From contig NZ_CP118166.1 of the NCBI RefSeq assembly GCF_028748065.1, positions 77,501 to 141,500 of the forward strand: a stretch of 64,000 nt of DNA, given 5' to 3'. Below, one piece after another: positions 33,485 to 42,296 of this stretch; positions within the stretch are counted from its first letter, which is position 1, and the number at the start of each line of letters is the position of its first letter. The notes beneath the pieces are model-generated. The model was not told where the DNA came from. It did not search any database and saw only the letters and a program-made list of their open reading frames with translations. Source of the stretch: Hyphococcus flavus. GTDB taxonomy: Bacteria; Pseudomonadota; Alphaproteobacteria; Caulobacterales; Parvularculaceae. The translations under genes and the position numbers were made by a program.

Positions 33485-34207
33485 GTGAGCGTGGTAAAAA
33501 GGCCTGTTCAGCTTGACCAGATCATGCGGCTGGGGTCGAATCTCGACATCAGACGAGAAGACTTTGTTTTATACATCGACAATTTTTATGAAACGCCGGA
33601 TCTGGTTTATGACTGGCTAGAGGGTCAGTCTTATCCCTATTGGAAATACACCGGCGGCGAAACCAGAAACAGCGTAGACTATAATGACTGCCGTATCGCT
33701 CAACGAATGCCGGGCTTTGGCAGTCAGATAGAACAGCAAAAAATCATGACCGTACTGAAACTTTGCCAGGAGAACTTTTGGCAGGGGAAATATCGAATTG
33801 ATTTCATACATGAGTTTAATTGCTTTCAGACGATAAAAATTTTCGATACGAAACTTCAGCATTACCCACACATCGATTCATCTTTGTTGGATGATGATAA
33901 TTGCACGACCTTGAATATGCTCATTTATATGAACCAGGGAGAAAATGGCGGCACCGCAGTTTACAACGGAGAGCTGATACCAAACGACGAAGCCATTAAC
34001 GTTCTATATCCTGTTGAAGAGCGCTTCAAAATAGAACGCATCATCCCCGCCAAATATAACCGTTGCGTCATTTTTCCAGGCAATCGCCTGCACGGCGCTT
34101 ACATTGATGATTACCGTCAGTTTTCAGCAGAAAACAATAGCTGGCGATACAGTCAGGTGTTGTTCATTCATCCCGCCACTGACAAAATGCATCGCCAGGT
34201 CAGTTAG
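33485..34207 (+). CDS. 2OG-Fe(II) oxygenase-like protein (resembles DUF6445)
   Basis: The 240-aa protein begins with a LYIDNFYETPDLVYDWL segment and has HYPHID (HxD type), a distal FPGNRLHGAY histidine and RYSQVLF. That spacing is the facial triad plus Arg of 2-oxoglutarate/iron dioxygenases, and the overall layout recalls DUF6445 proteins. The start is GTG 33485; no strong ribosome site is visible. Codon use is richer in ATA and AAA than neighbouring genes, which may signal transfer. It converges with a TonB receptor gene nine bases away. Related proteins often sit beside TonB receptors, but the substrate is unknown. Confidence 0.6.
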   Translation: MSVVKRPVQLDQIMRLGSNLDIRREDFVLYIDNFYETPDLVYDWLEGQSYPYWKYTGGETRNSVDYNDCRIAQRMPGFGSQIEQQKIMTVLKLCQENFWQGKYRIDFIHEFNCFQTIKIFDTKLQHYPHIDSSLLDDDNCTTLNMLIYMNQGENGGTAVYNGELIPNDEAINVLYPVEERFKIERIIPAKYNRCVIFPGNRLHGAYIDDYRQFSAENNSWRYSQVLFIHPATDKMHRQVS

Positions 34208-34216
34208 TATACCCGC

Positions 34217-36220
34217 CTACCGGTAACGAATGCCGAAACCAAGAACGCGTTCTTCCCCGGGAAAGTAACGATCGTTTCCGAAAGCGAAATCCGCCCTCTC
34301 TGCATATAGCGCGTTTGTTGCGTTACGCACTACGCCGAAAACGGATAGCTCATCAGTTACGGCGACCTCCGTTCGCAAATGCAATAGATTATGCCCCTCA
34401 TATGAGCGAGAATTCGCCGCATCGGTAAAATATGACCCCATCGATACCCATTCGGCGTTGAATGAAAGCCTGTCTAAGGGCCGCCAAGACAGACGGGTAT
34501 TGGCGATAATGCGAGGCGCGGTGTCCGCATCGTCACCGAAACGGATTGTTTCGCTCAGCGTGCCTGTCAGGCGCTCAAAGCGATAGGTATGCCTTGCATA
34601 TGTGAACGCGCTTGCCAGTGAGAGCGTAGGGTGCAAGTCGATATTTATATCTGCCTCAACGCCAACATGACGCGTTTCGCCATTAGGCACATTGAAGCCA
34701 TCCGCGTCCCGGAAAAAGAAATTTTTCTTGTTCATCCAGAAGCCGGCGAGATCATACCTGATCTTTTCGCCTATCGCACCGCGCACGCCCAACTCAAGAG
34801 CGTCTATAGTTTCAGGCCGCGCCGGATTGTCTATCTGATTGCTTTGCAGGCGATACAAGTCCGTAGTCTGTGGCGGGCGGGCGCCGCGCGCATAGCTGGC
34901 GTAAACTGAATCGTTGTCACTAAAACGATGAAGGAGCGAAAATTTAGGGCTCGCCGTAACAAATCGGTTCTTTTGATCAGAAGGGCGAAAAAACCTGCCG
35001 TCTACCCCACTACTCATATTGTTGGTATAATCATATATCGTCCCGTCGATGCGTATTGCGGCAATCGCTTTTGTATTATCGCTGAAAGCATAGGATGTTT
35101 GCGCAAAACCTGATGCATTCAGTGCGGTCACTTCGTAGTCATAGTGAAGGCCTTGAGTGAACGAGAAAATTGTCGGCTCTTCCTGAAATTCTCGCAAAGA
35201 CCCTTCCGTATATTCCGCATCGATGCCGACTATGATCGATAAAGGCCCCTCATCATGATAATATGCGGATTGAATGCCTGCGCTCCAGTGCCCGTTTTCT
35301 TCCAATGCATTGCCGGGAAAGAAATGTTGAACGAACTCCATATCGTTCCATCGTGCATAAGGCGTAATTTTCAAGGAGCTGTTTTCACTGGTCGCGATCG
35401 ATATAGTGGATTGCAAACGTGATGACTTTGCATCCCTTCGGGCTTGCGGGAAGTCATTCATACGGCGTAATTCCCGATCGTTTAACGCCGCCTCGCCAAA
35501 TATGAAGCCCGCCGTTTCCTGTTCCAGATTATCTAATGAAAATATTGTGTCGATCTGAACGTCTTCCTGTTGGAAAACATGGCGCAGGCTCGCTTTTTGC
35601 TGATCCAGCCCTGCATCTTCGCGGTAACCGGATTCAGACGTCACGGACGCTGCCGCCAGAAACCCATGACGGTTATTTGTATCAGAAATGGTCGCCTTCC
35701 ATTTATAACGATCTTCCGTATCACCGAACGCTTCGCCAAAAAAGCTGAGATCATCCGTAGGCGATGGGGTGATTACATTTATAACGCCATGGATGGCGTT
35801 CGCACCATATAACGCGCCGGAAGGCCCGCGTACGGTCTCTATCCTTTCTGCAATTTCATAATGAGCGTCGAAAAGTCCGTTTATGTTTGCAAAACCGGCG
35901 GAACGTATAGGCACGCCGTTTTCGAGAAACAAAAACGAACCAGCGCCCGCACCTCCTGTCAGCACCGGCGAGCGAATGGCTGTTAGATGTTCAGCGCCAG
36001 AACCGCGATGTATGTTGACGCCAGGCGTGCCCGCCAGAATTTCCGCGATATGGTCTGCGTTAATCAGAACAATTTCTTCGCGAGAAACAACGCTGATGCT
36101 CTGCGGTACTCGCTGGAGCGGTTCATCACGCCGCTCAGCCGTCACAACGATAGAATCGTTAGCATTCGCGGAAGATGCCCCAACAGCCACCAACACCGCA
36201 AATACGCAACCAAACCTCAA
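34217..36220 (-). CDS. TonB-dependent outer-membrane receptor
   Basis: The 667-aa protein has a signal peptide (FAVLVAVGASSANA), a TonB-box-like DSIVVTAERR and a plug domain (VPQSISVVSREEI to ETVRGPSGALYGANAIHGVINVITP). A 22-strand barrel follows, ending in an aromatic residue pattern (FGIRYR). The start is TTG 36220 with AAAGG six bases upstream. No ligand can be named. It lies 32 bp downstream of the fumarylacetoacetase-family gene on the same strand, so uptake may be linked to aromatic or acylpyruvate catabolism. Confidence 0.9.
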   Translation of the reverse strand: MRFGCVFAVLVAVGASSANANDSIVVTAERRDEPLQRVPQSISVVSREEIVLINADHIAEILAGTPGVNIHRGSGAEHLTAIRSPVLTGGAGAGSFLFLENGVPIRSAGFANINGLFDAHYEIAERIETVRGPSGALYGANAIHGVINVITPSPTDDLSFFGEAFGDTEDRYKWKATISDTNNRHGFLAAASVTSESGYREDAGLDQQKASLRHVFQQEDVQIDTIFSLDNLEQETAGFIFGEAALNDRELRRMNDFPQARRDAKSSRLQSTISIATSENSSLKITPYARWNDMEFVQHFFPGNALEENGHWSAGIQSAYYHDEGPLSIIVGIDAEYTEGSLREFQEEPTIFSFTQGLHYDYEVTALNASGFAQTSYAFSDNTKAIAAIRIDGTIYDYTNNMSSGVDGRFFRPSDQKNRFVTASPKFSLLHRFSDNDSVYASYARGARPPQTTDLYRLQSNQIDNPARPETIDALELGVRGAIGEKIRYDLAGFWMNKKNFFFRDADGFNVPNGETRHVGVEADINIDLHPTLSLASAFTYARHTYRFERLTGTLSETIRFGDDADTAPRIIANTRLSWRPLDRLSFNAEWVSMGSYFTDAANSRSYEGHNLLHLRTEVAVTDELSVFGVVRNATNALYAERADFAFGNDRYFPGEERVLGFGIRYR

Positions 36221-36252
36221 ACCGCACCTTTACCAAAAGCTCCAGCACAGAC

Positions 36253-37272
36253 TTACACCATACGATCGTACTTTACGACCTTCTGATCTATTGAACCGAA
36301 AATCGATTTACCCAGCTTGTCTTTCATTTTGATCTCGACTGTATCGCCGAATTTCATAAAGGGCGTTTTCGGCGCGCCGTCCTGAATGGTTTCGATCATG
36401 CGGATTTCTGCGATGCAGGAATAGCCGTCGCCGCCATCAACGATCGCTTTTCCTGGCCCGCCATCTCGTTTGTTGGAAACAGTCCCTGACCCGATAATCG
36501 TCCCGGCGCAGAGCGGCCGGGATTTTGCTGCATGGGCAATAAGCTGAGAGAAATTAAATGTTAAATCAACGCCAGCGTTAGCCTGCCCGAAAGGTTCGCC
36601 GTTGTAACGAACCAGCAAGGGCAAGTGGACTGCAGCGTTGTCCCATGCATCACCAAGCTCCTCCGGAGTTACAGCAACCGGGCTAAACGCCGAAGATGGT
36701 TTTGACTGAAAAAATCCAAATCCTTTGGCAAGCTCACCGGGAATAAGGCCACGCAAGGACACGTCGTTGACGAGCATGATCAACCGGATGTAATCACCCG
36801 CTTCCTCAGACGTCACCCCCATTGGAACATCACCAGTGATGACGGCGACCTCTCCTTCCATGTCGATACCCCAACCCTCGTCCGTTGGCATGGCGATATC
36901 GTCACGCGGACCAAGAAAGGAATCCGAGCCGCCCTGATACATCAGCGGATCTTCATAAAAGCTTTCCGGCACTTCTGCTCCCCGGGCTTTACGTACAAGC
37001 TCAACATGGTTGATATAAGCTGAACCATCCGCCCACTGATAAGCTCTTGGCACTGGAGATGTGCATTCGCGCTCATGAAAGCGTTCGGCGGGAACGGATC
37101 CGCTTTCCAGCCCTTGCGCCAACTCCTCCAACCCCGGCGCAACCTTATCCCAATTATCAAGCGCAGCTTGAAGCGTTGGGGAGACTCGCCCGGCTTCCGT
37201 ATATCGCGTCAAGTCTTTCGATACGACGACAAGCTTGCCGTCACGGCCGGATTTTAACGATGCGAGTTTCAT
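36253..37272 (-). CDS. Fumarylacetoacetate hydrolase family protein
   Basis: The 339-aa protein is a full-length short-form FAH. It has an N-terminal domain (MKLASLKSGRDGKLVVVSKD), then YQGGSDSFLGPRDDI, the metal-site Glu in MEGEVAVITGD and FGFFQSKPSSAFSP, ending with GTIIGSGTVSNK. It is expected to hydrolyse fumarylacetoacetate or a related acylpyruvate in tyrosine/homogentisate degradation. The nearby hmgA gene (1.4 kb upstream, same strand) supports the fumarylacetoacetate assignment. No maleylacetoacetate isomerase is present. Confidence 0.87.
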   Translation of the reverse strand: MKLASLKSGRDGKLVVVSKDLTRYTEAGRVSPTLQAALDNWDKVAPGLEELAQGLESGSVPAERFHERECTSPVPRAYQWADGSAYINHVELVRKARGAEVPESFYEDPLMYQGGSDSFLGPRDDIAMPTDEGWGIDMEGEVAVITGDVPMGVTSEEAGDYIRLIMLVNDVSLRGLIPGELAKGFGFFQSKPSSAFSPVAVTPEELGDAWDNAAVHLPLLVRYNGEPFGQANAGVDLTFNFSQLIAHAAKSRPLCAGTIIGSGTVSNKRDGGPGKAIVDGGDGYSCIAEIRMIETIQDGAPKTPFMKFGDTVEIKMKDKLGKSIFGSIDQKVVKYDRMV

Positions 37273-37325
37273 GAGGACCTCGAATTTTCTTGCCAGTTTT
37301 ATATTTTCTATGAGCTATAACAGCA

Positions 37326-37354
37326 AAACCCGCCGGGCAAGGCCCGGCGGGTTT
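37326..37354 (-). terminator. Rho-independent terminator after small secreted protein gene
   Basis: A 13-bp perfect stem (AAACCCGCCGGGC at 37326-37338, complement at 37342-37354) encloses a 3-base loop, with a weak U-rich tail on the minus strand. It separates the secreted protein gene from the FAH gene. Confidence 0.82.
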
Positions 37355-37375
37355 GTACGTCTATAATCTGCCGTT

Positions 37376-37726
37376 CTATCTGACTCGAGCGACCGTTCTC
37401 GTGCTACGCACCTCATACCGGCGGTCCCGATCGTCAAAACACCAATAGGCTTCATAGCGAGCACGATAGTCATCGTGCCAAGTGTACTTAAATCCCTTAT
37501 GGCAATCATAGCCTTCATACGCGTCGTAGTATCGGCCACGCCGCTCATATTCACTGTAGTACCAACGGCCAGAACGATAACCGCGATAGTTGTAAGGCTC
37601 ACCAACACGGAGTTCGACGCCCAAATCTACATCAGCACCAACGCCTAAATTGACTTGCGCATTTGCGGGGGCTGAAACGAGCATCGCACTCGACACCAGC
37701 ACCATGATTGAAACTTGCTTTGACAT
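37376..37726 (-). CDS. Small secreted aromatic/arginine-rich protein
   Basis: The 116-aa precursor has a signal peptide (MSKQVSIMVLVSSAMLVSAPANA). The mature region is very rich in Tyr, Arg and Asp, including YRGYRSGRWYYSEYERRG and YDAYEGYDC, with two cysteines that could pair. AAAGGAG precedes the ATG. Such short Tyr/Arg proteins are frequent but uncharacterised in alphaproteobacteria. It has its own strong terminator. Confidence 0.75.
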   Translation of the reverse strand: MSKQVSIMVLVSSAMLVSAPANAQVNLGVGADVDLGVELRVGEPYNYRGYRSGRWYYSEYERRGRYYDAYEGYDCHKGFKYTWHDDYRARYEAYWCFDDRDRRYEVRSTRTVARVR

Positions 37727-37929
37727 GCTTCGCTCTCCTTTACGGTTTCGCAGAAGGGTAACACCACGCCAACATTCTAGTTCCTGTGGTATCCACCAGT
37801 AAAATTACATTAGCGTACTGTGTACTGAACAGGTGCTAAGCTATAAAAGGCGTAAAGTCTGAATTACAGAATAATAATGGTGCTTCAAGCGTGCAAAACC
37901 GATTAGTTTACCGAATTTTCAAGGACGTT

Positions 37930-38157
37930 TTACAGAGCATTGAATTCAACGCCGCACCAAGGACAAAAGCGGATTAATACCACGTTTCTTTCACCATCAT
38001 GAACAATCAACCCGAATTGGTTGAGCCCTGCGTTGTAAGCGACAAGACTATCAGGGCACTCGAAAGGGTCATCATGTGTGTCGCAATTCATTTCGAGCGC
38101 GGCTTGCATTGATTCGCAACACAGCGATTCCGGATTCGGATGTTGAGTTCGCGACAT
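37930..38157 (-). CDS. DUF6980-like zinc-binding small protein
   Basis: The 75-aa protein has the pattern LCCESMQAALEMNCDTHDD, ECPDSLVAYN, FGLIVHDGE and a terminal RFCPWCGVEF. The paired cysteines resemble a zinc ribbon, and the layout matches DUF6980. No signal peptide is present. It is eight bases downstream of the DUF1579-like gene in a unit headed by hmgA. The function is not established. Confidence 0.75.
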   Translation of the reverse strand: MSRTQHPNPESLCCESMQAALEMNCDTHDDPFECPDSLVAYNAGLNQFGLIVHDGERNVVLIRFCPWCGVEFNAL

Positions 38158-38165
38158 AAACTTTT

Positions 38166-38669
38166 TTACTCAGCTTTATTTACACGCTTAAATTCGGCCG
38201 CCCATTGCTTTTCTCGCGTACCGTCTGGCGTCATAGTGTATAATGTCGAACGAAATTTGTCTTCATTTAGCTTCTGCCAAACGACTTCATACGGTTCCTC
38301 ACCTGAAGTTTTAGGCTTGTATGTTATGATGTCCGTTTCAGCATCAAGCACACCATGAAGTAACGCATATTCACCAGGCACGCTGTGGGCGGCAAAGCTA
38401 TAAAATATTGCTTCTTTCGGTGAATAACCAATGTATCCCTCACCCTGTATGTCCAGGCCCATAAAGGTCTCGGTGTAAGAAATGAGATGGTTCGGATAGG
38501 TCATTTCCATCGTGCGCATCCCATTGCGACTGCCGAGCACGAATTCCCATTCACCTTGCATCCACTTCAGCAGCACTTCTTGTCTTGTCAGTTCCGTCGC
38601 CAACGAGTGAGGAAACGGCAAAAACAACACCACTACCAAGCCAAGAATCTTTTTCGAAAAAGAATTCAT
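38166..38669 (-). CDS. Exported lipocalin-like (DUF1579-type) protein
   Basis: The 167-aa precursor has a signal peptide (ILGLVVVLFLPFPHSLA). The mature domain starts WMQGEWEF, followed by repeated beta-strand patterns (TYPNHLISYTETF, GEGYIGYSP, FRSTLYTMTPDGTREKQW). This resembles the THAP4/DUF1579 heme- or ligand-binding lipocalin-like barrel. It lies seven bases downstream of hmgA. A link with homogentisate breakdown is suggested only by position. Confidence 0.7.
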   Translation of the reverse strand: MNSFSKKILGLVVVLFLPFPHSLATELTRQEVLLKWMQGEWEFVLGSRNGMRTMEMTYPNHLISYTETFMGLDIQGEGYIGYSPKEAIFYSFAAHSVPGEYALLHGVLDAETDIITYKPKTSGEEPYEVVWQKLNEDKFRSTLYTMTPDGTREKQWAAEFKRVNKAE

Positions 38670-38676
38670 TTCGGAC

Positions 38677-39807
38677 TCACGCCCCCTTCCACGAGTTCAC
38701 ATATTCATGATTTTCAATCCCATCAATGCCTCCGCCAATTTCAAGCGGGTCACGTGTGTCGATCATGACAGCATACTCATTTGTTGCTGCACTCTTTTGC
38801 TCCAGCATGTTTTTCAGCGCCTTCGGATGCGGCCCATGGGTGAACCCAGAGGGATGAAACGTCATCATCCCAGCATCTATATTATCGCGGCTGAAAAAAT
38901 CCCCCGCATGATAGAACAGGACTTCATCATAATCGTCATTGTTGTGAAAAAACGGAACTTTCAACGCACCGGGATCTGTCTCAAACGGACGCGGAGCAAA
39001 CGTACAGACGACAAAACGATCTGATAGAAACGTCGTATGTGCAGAAGGGGGTACATGGTAGCGATGAGACATGATTGGCCGAATGTCACGCACATTCAAA
39101 CGCACAGGTGAAAGCTCACCATGCCAGCCGACTACATCAAGTGGGTTATAGGGATAGGTCGCAACAGAAACGTCTCCCCGTTTTTTTATTTCAACGCGTG
39201 TTTCACCGTCATCCGCCTGATGCTGTCTGAACTGATCGTTTATCTTCGGAGCATCCATGATTGCCGGGTCGAAAATAGCATGAGGTCCCAGCAGACCCTT
39301 TTCAGGTAATGTGTAATGAGAATTCGTTGCTTCGATCATCAATACTGATAACGGCGAAGACGGTGCGATACGCCACATCGTACCACGCGGCAGCATTAGA
39401 TAATCGCCCTCTTCAAACACCAGGTGACCATAGTCGCAGAAAAGATCGCCCTGTCCTTTATGCACAAATAGGATCTGGTCGCCGTCGCCGTTACGCGCCA
39501 GCGCCGTCATGGCGGCATTCAGCTTCCAGAACCGGACTTCTGTTGCGCTGTTGTACAAAACCCTCGGGGCGTTCCATGGACTTTTTTGATCGCCTTCAAG
39601 CGCCGCCAGGTCAAAGGCGCGAGGCCGAAGAGGGCCTTCAAAATTCGACCAGCCTGTTGGCGGTCGCTTATGATGCATGAAGGCGGCGGGACCGAAAAAC
39701 CCTTCCTTTGATATTTCGCGCTCATATGTGCCGGCGGGCATATCCGCATGAGCTTGTCTCGAGGCGTTTCCTTCCACCCGGCTCGGCGTAATCCATTTGC
39801 GCGCCAT
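38677..39807 (-). CDS. hmgA: Homogentisate 1,2-dioxygenase
   Basis: The 376-aa protein is the shorter alphaproteobacterial type of HGO. The C-terminal cupin carries the iron site: FFHNNDDYDEVLFYH supplies a His and the Glu, and FTHGPHP the second His. MIEATNSHYTLPEKGLLGPHA is a family motif. The enzyme opens homogentisate to maleylacetoacetate in Phe/Tyr catabolism. It is first in a unit with a lipocalin-like gene and a DUF6980 gene, upstream of the FAH gene. Confidence 0.9.
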   Translation of the reverse strand: MARKWITPSRVEGNASRQAHADMPAGTYEREISKEGFFGPAAFMHHKRPPTGWSNFEGPLRPRAFDLAALEGDQKSPWNAPRVLYNSATEVRFWKLNAAMTALARNGDGDQILFVHKGQGDLFCDYGHLVFEEGDYLMLPRGTMWRIAPSSPLSVLMIEATNSHYTLPEKGLLGPHAIFDPAIMDAPKINDQFRQHQADDGETRVEIKKRGDVSVATYPYNPLDVVGWHGELSPVRLNVRDIRPIMSHRYHVPPSAHTTFLSDRFVVCTFAPRPFETDPGALKVPFFHNNDDYDEVLFYHAGDFFSRDNIDAGMMTFHPSGFTHGPHPKALKNMLEQKSAATNEYAVMIDTRDPLEIGGGIDGIENHEYVNSWKGA

Positions 39808-39847
39808 GGGCTTACTCCCTTAGATTTCTTTAGTTTTCCGAAAATTA

Positions 39848-39861
39848 GTAACATTTGTTAC
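39848..39861. promoter_or_regulatory. Palindrome upstream of hmgA
   Basis: GTAACA-TT-TGTTAC (6-bp arms, 2-base spacer) lies 40 bases before the hmgA start, in the gap shared with trxB. It fits a winged-helix (MarR-type) operator in style only. No cognate regulator gene is in the window. Confidence 0.4.
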
Positions 39862-39965
39862 CATCTGCGCTGGTCGATCACAATAGGCCCGCCCGGCAGG
39901 GGAAAAGCCAGCCTTTCCCTTCAAGACGGCGTTTGGTAACGGCTTCGCGAGGGGTAGCACAATAA

Positions 39966-40979
<1,014 letters not shown>

Positions 40980-40989
40980 TCTGAAAACC

Positions 40990-41415
40990 TTACGCGGCGT
41001 CGCCAGTCGGCATGTTCAGCATCCAGCGGATGCCAAATTTATCGATGCACATGCCAAAGTAAGAACCCCAGAACACATCCTGCATGGCCATGATTTCCAT
41101 GCCTCCGGCAGATAGTTTCAAAAACTTCTCGTCGGCATCCGCTTTTGATGACGGCGCATAAGAAATTGAAAAATTCGTGCCTTGAACAAATGGGCCGCTC
41201 GCTTCTCCCGCCGTATCGGAGCCCATCAGCATGCTCGAACCAATTGGCAATGAAACATGCATGATGCGATTTTTATACTGATTACTGACGCCCATGTCCG
41301 GCGGACCTTCTGCAAAAGTGGAGCGCATCATAAATTCGCCGCCGAATACAGATTTATAAAAGTCGAACGCCTCACCGCAATTGCCGTCAAATGTTAGGTA
41401 AGTATTGAGGCTCAT
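40990..41415 (-). CDS. VOC/PhnB-like glyoxalase-fold protein
   Basis: The 141-aa protein has the PhnB-like pattern: LNTYLTFDGNCGEAFDFYKSVFGGEF at the start and WGSYFGMCIDKFGIRWMLN at the end. It is a single cytoplasmic barrel of the vicinal-oxygen-chelate type; several such proteins lack known activity. It sits 20 bp downstream of the BKACE gene on the same strand and may be the last gene of that operon. Confidence 0.87.
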   Translation of the reverse strand: MSLNTYLTFDGNCGEAFDFYKSVFGGEFMMRSTFAEGPPDMGVSNQYKNRIMHVSLPIGSSMLMGSDTAGEASGPFVQGTNFSISYAPSSKADADEKFLKLSAGGMEIMAMQDVFWGSYFGMCIDKFGIRWMLNMPTGDAA

Positions 41416-41435
41416 AAATATCTCCGTCTTTCTAA

Positions 41436-42293
41436 CTAAAGACCTAGTATAGCCCTTGTTTCCAACGCTGTCGTGACTTCGCGACCTGCGTCACGCGCAA
41501 ATGACGCGAGTGCGTCTATCATTGGTCCGTTTGAGGACGCTTTTTCGCCGTCAGGCAGGTAGAAACAGTCCTCAAGGCCGGTGCGCAGATTGCCCCCCAG
41601 TTCCGCCGCACGCTTATGCACTACCCATACGTCATCACGGCCAATGACTGTCGCCTGCCATGGCATGCTTTCCTTCTTGTACTTGATGAGTAATGGCAAA
41701 AGGTCAGGATCCGCGGGCATGCCGCTCGCCACCCCCATGACGAAATTATAGTCCGCATGGTCTGTCATGCCGTTTTCAATATAAAGCCCGACAGAACGCA
41801 CAATGCCGATATCGAAACATTCAAATTCCGGCAAGATGCCGCATTCATTCATGACTTCGATATGGTCTTTCACTTTCGATGCTGGATTATCGAACACCAT
41901 GGGCGGCCACGCCCACGAACCATCTTTTCGTGTCTTCAGATAATTGAGCGTACCGGCATTGCACGCCGCCATTTCCGGTTTACATGCGCGCAAATACTCC
42001 AAAACGTAATCATAACTGGAACCGACAACGCCGGTCGTCATGTTAATCACAACATCAGGACATGATGCGCGGATCGCGTCATTGATTTCGTTGCAAATTG
42101 CGGGATCCCATGTCGGAAGATGGCCTTTGCCAGATTCCTGTTGCCGGTAATGAACGTGCATTATCGTCGCGCCAGCATCGTATGCGCGCTTTGCTTCCGT
42201 CGCCATCTGTTCCGGCGTAACCGGGACCGGGTGTTGTTCAGGATTGGTAAGGACGCCTGTCAGCGCGCATGTGATGATCGTCTTTTCCGACAT
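41436..42293 (-). CDS. BKACE family beta-keto acid cleavage enzyme (Kce-like)
   Basis: The 285-aa TIM-barrel protein matches the DUF849/BKACE family. His46 and His48 (MHVHYR) and a later Glu (TGLED) provide the zinc site. Family members convert a beta-keto acid plus acetyl-CoA to acetoacetate and a shorter acyl-CoA. It starts three bases after the carboxylase alpha gene, so it is the fifth gene of that operon. Its substrate here could be a beta-keto acid released after the carboxylase/hydratase steps. No ring-hydroxylation or lysine-fermentation genes are nearby to suggest another substrate. Confidence 0.88.
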   Translation of the reverse strand: MSEKTIITCALTGVLTNPEQHPVPVTPEQMATEAKRAYDAGATIMHVHYRQQESGKGHLPTWDPAICNEINDAIRASCPDVVINMTTGVVGSSYDYVLEYLRACKPEMAACNAGTLNYLKTRKDGSWAWPPMVFDNPASKVKDHIEVMNECGILPEFECFDIGIVRSVGLYIENGMTDHADYNFVMGVASGMPADPDLLPLLIKYKKESMPWQATVIGRDDVWVVHKRAAELGGNLRTGLEDCFYLPDGEKASSNGPMIDALASFARDAGREVTTALETRAILGL

Positions 42294-42296
42294 GAG

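Noticed and set aside
37315-37608. 97-codon minus-strand frame inside the small secreted protein gene
   Set aside because: It overlaps the secreted-protein frame and runs through the terminator; the signal-peptide-bearing frame is the credible one.
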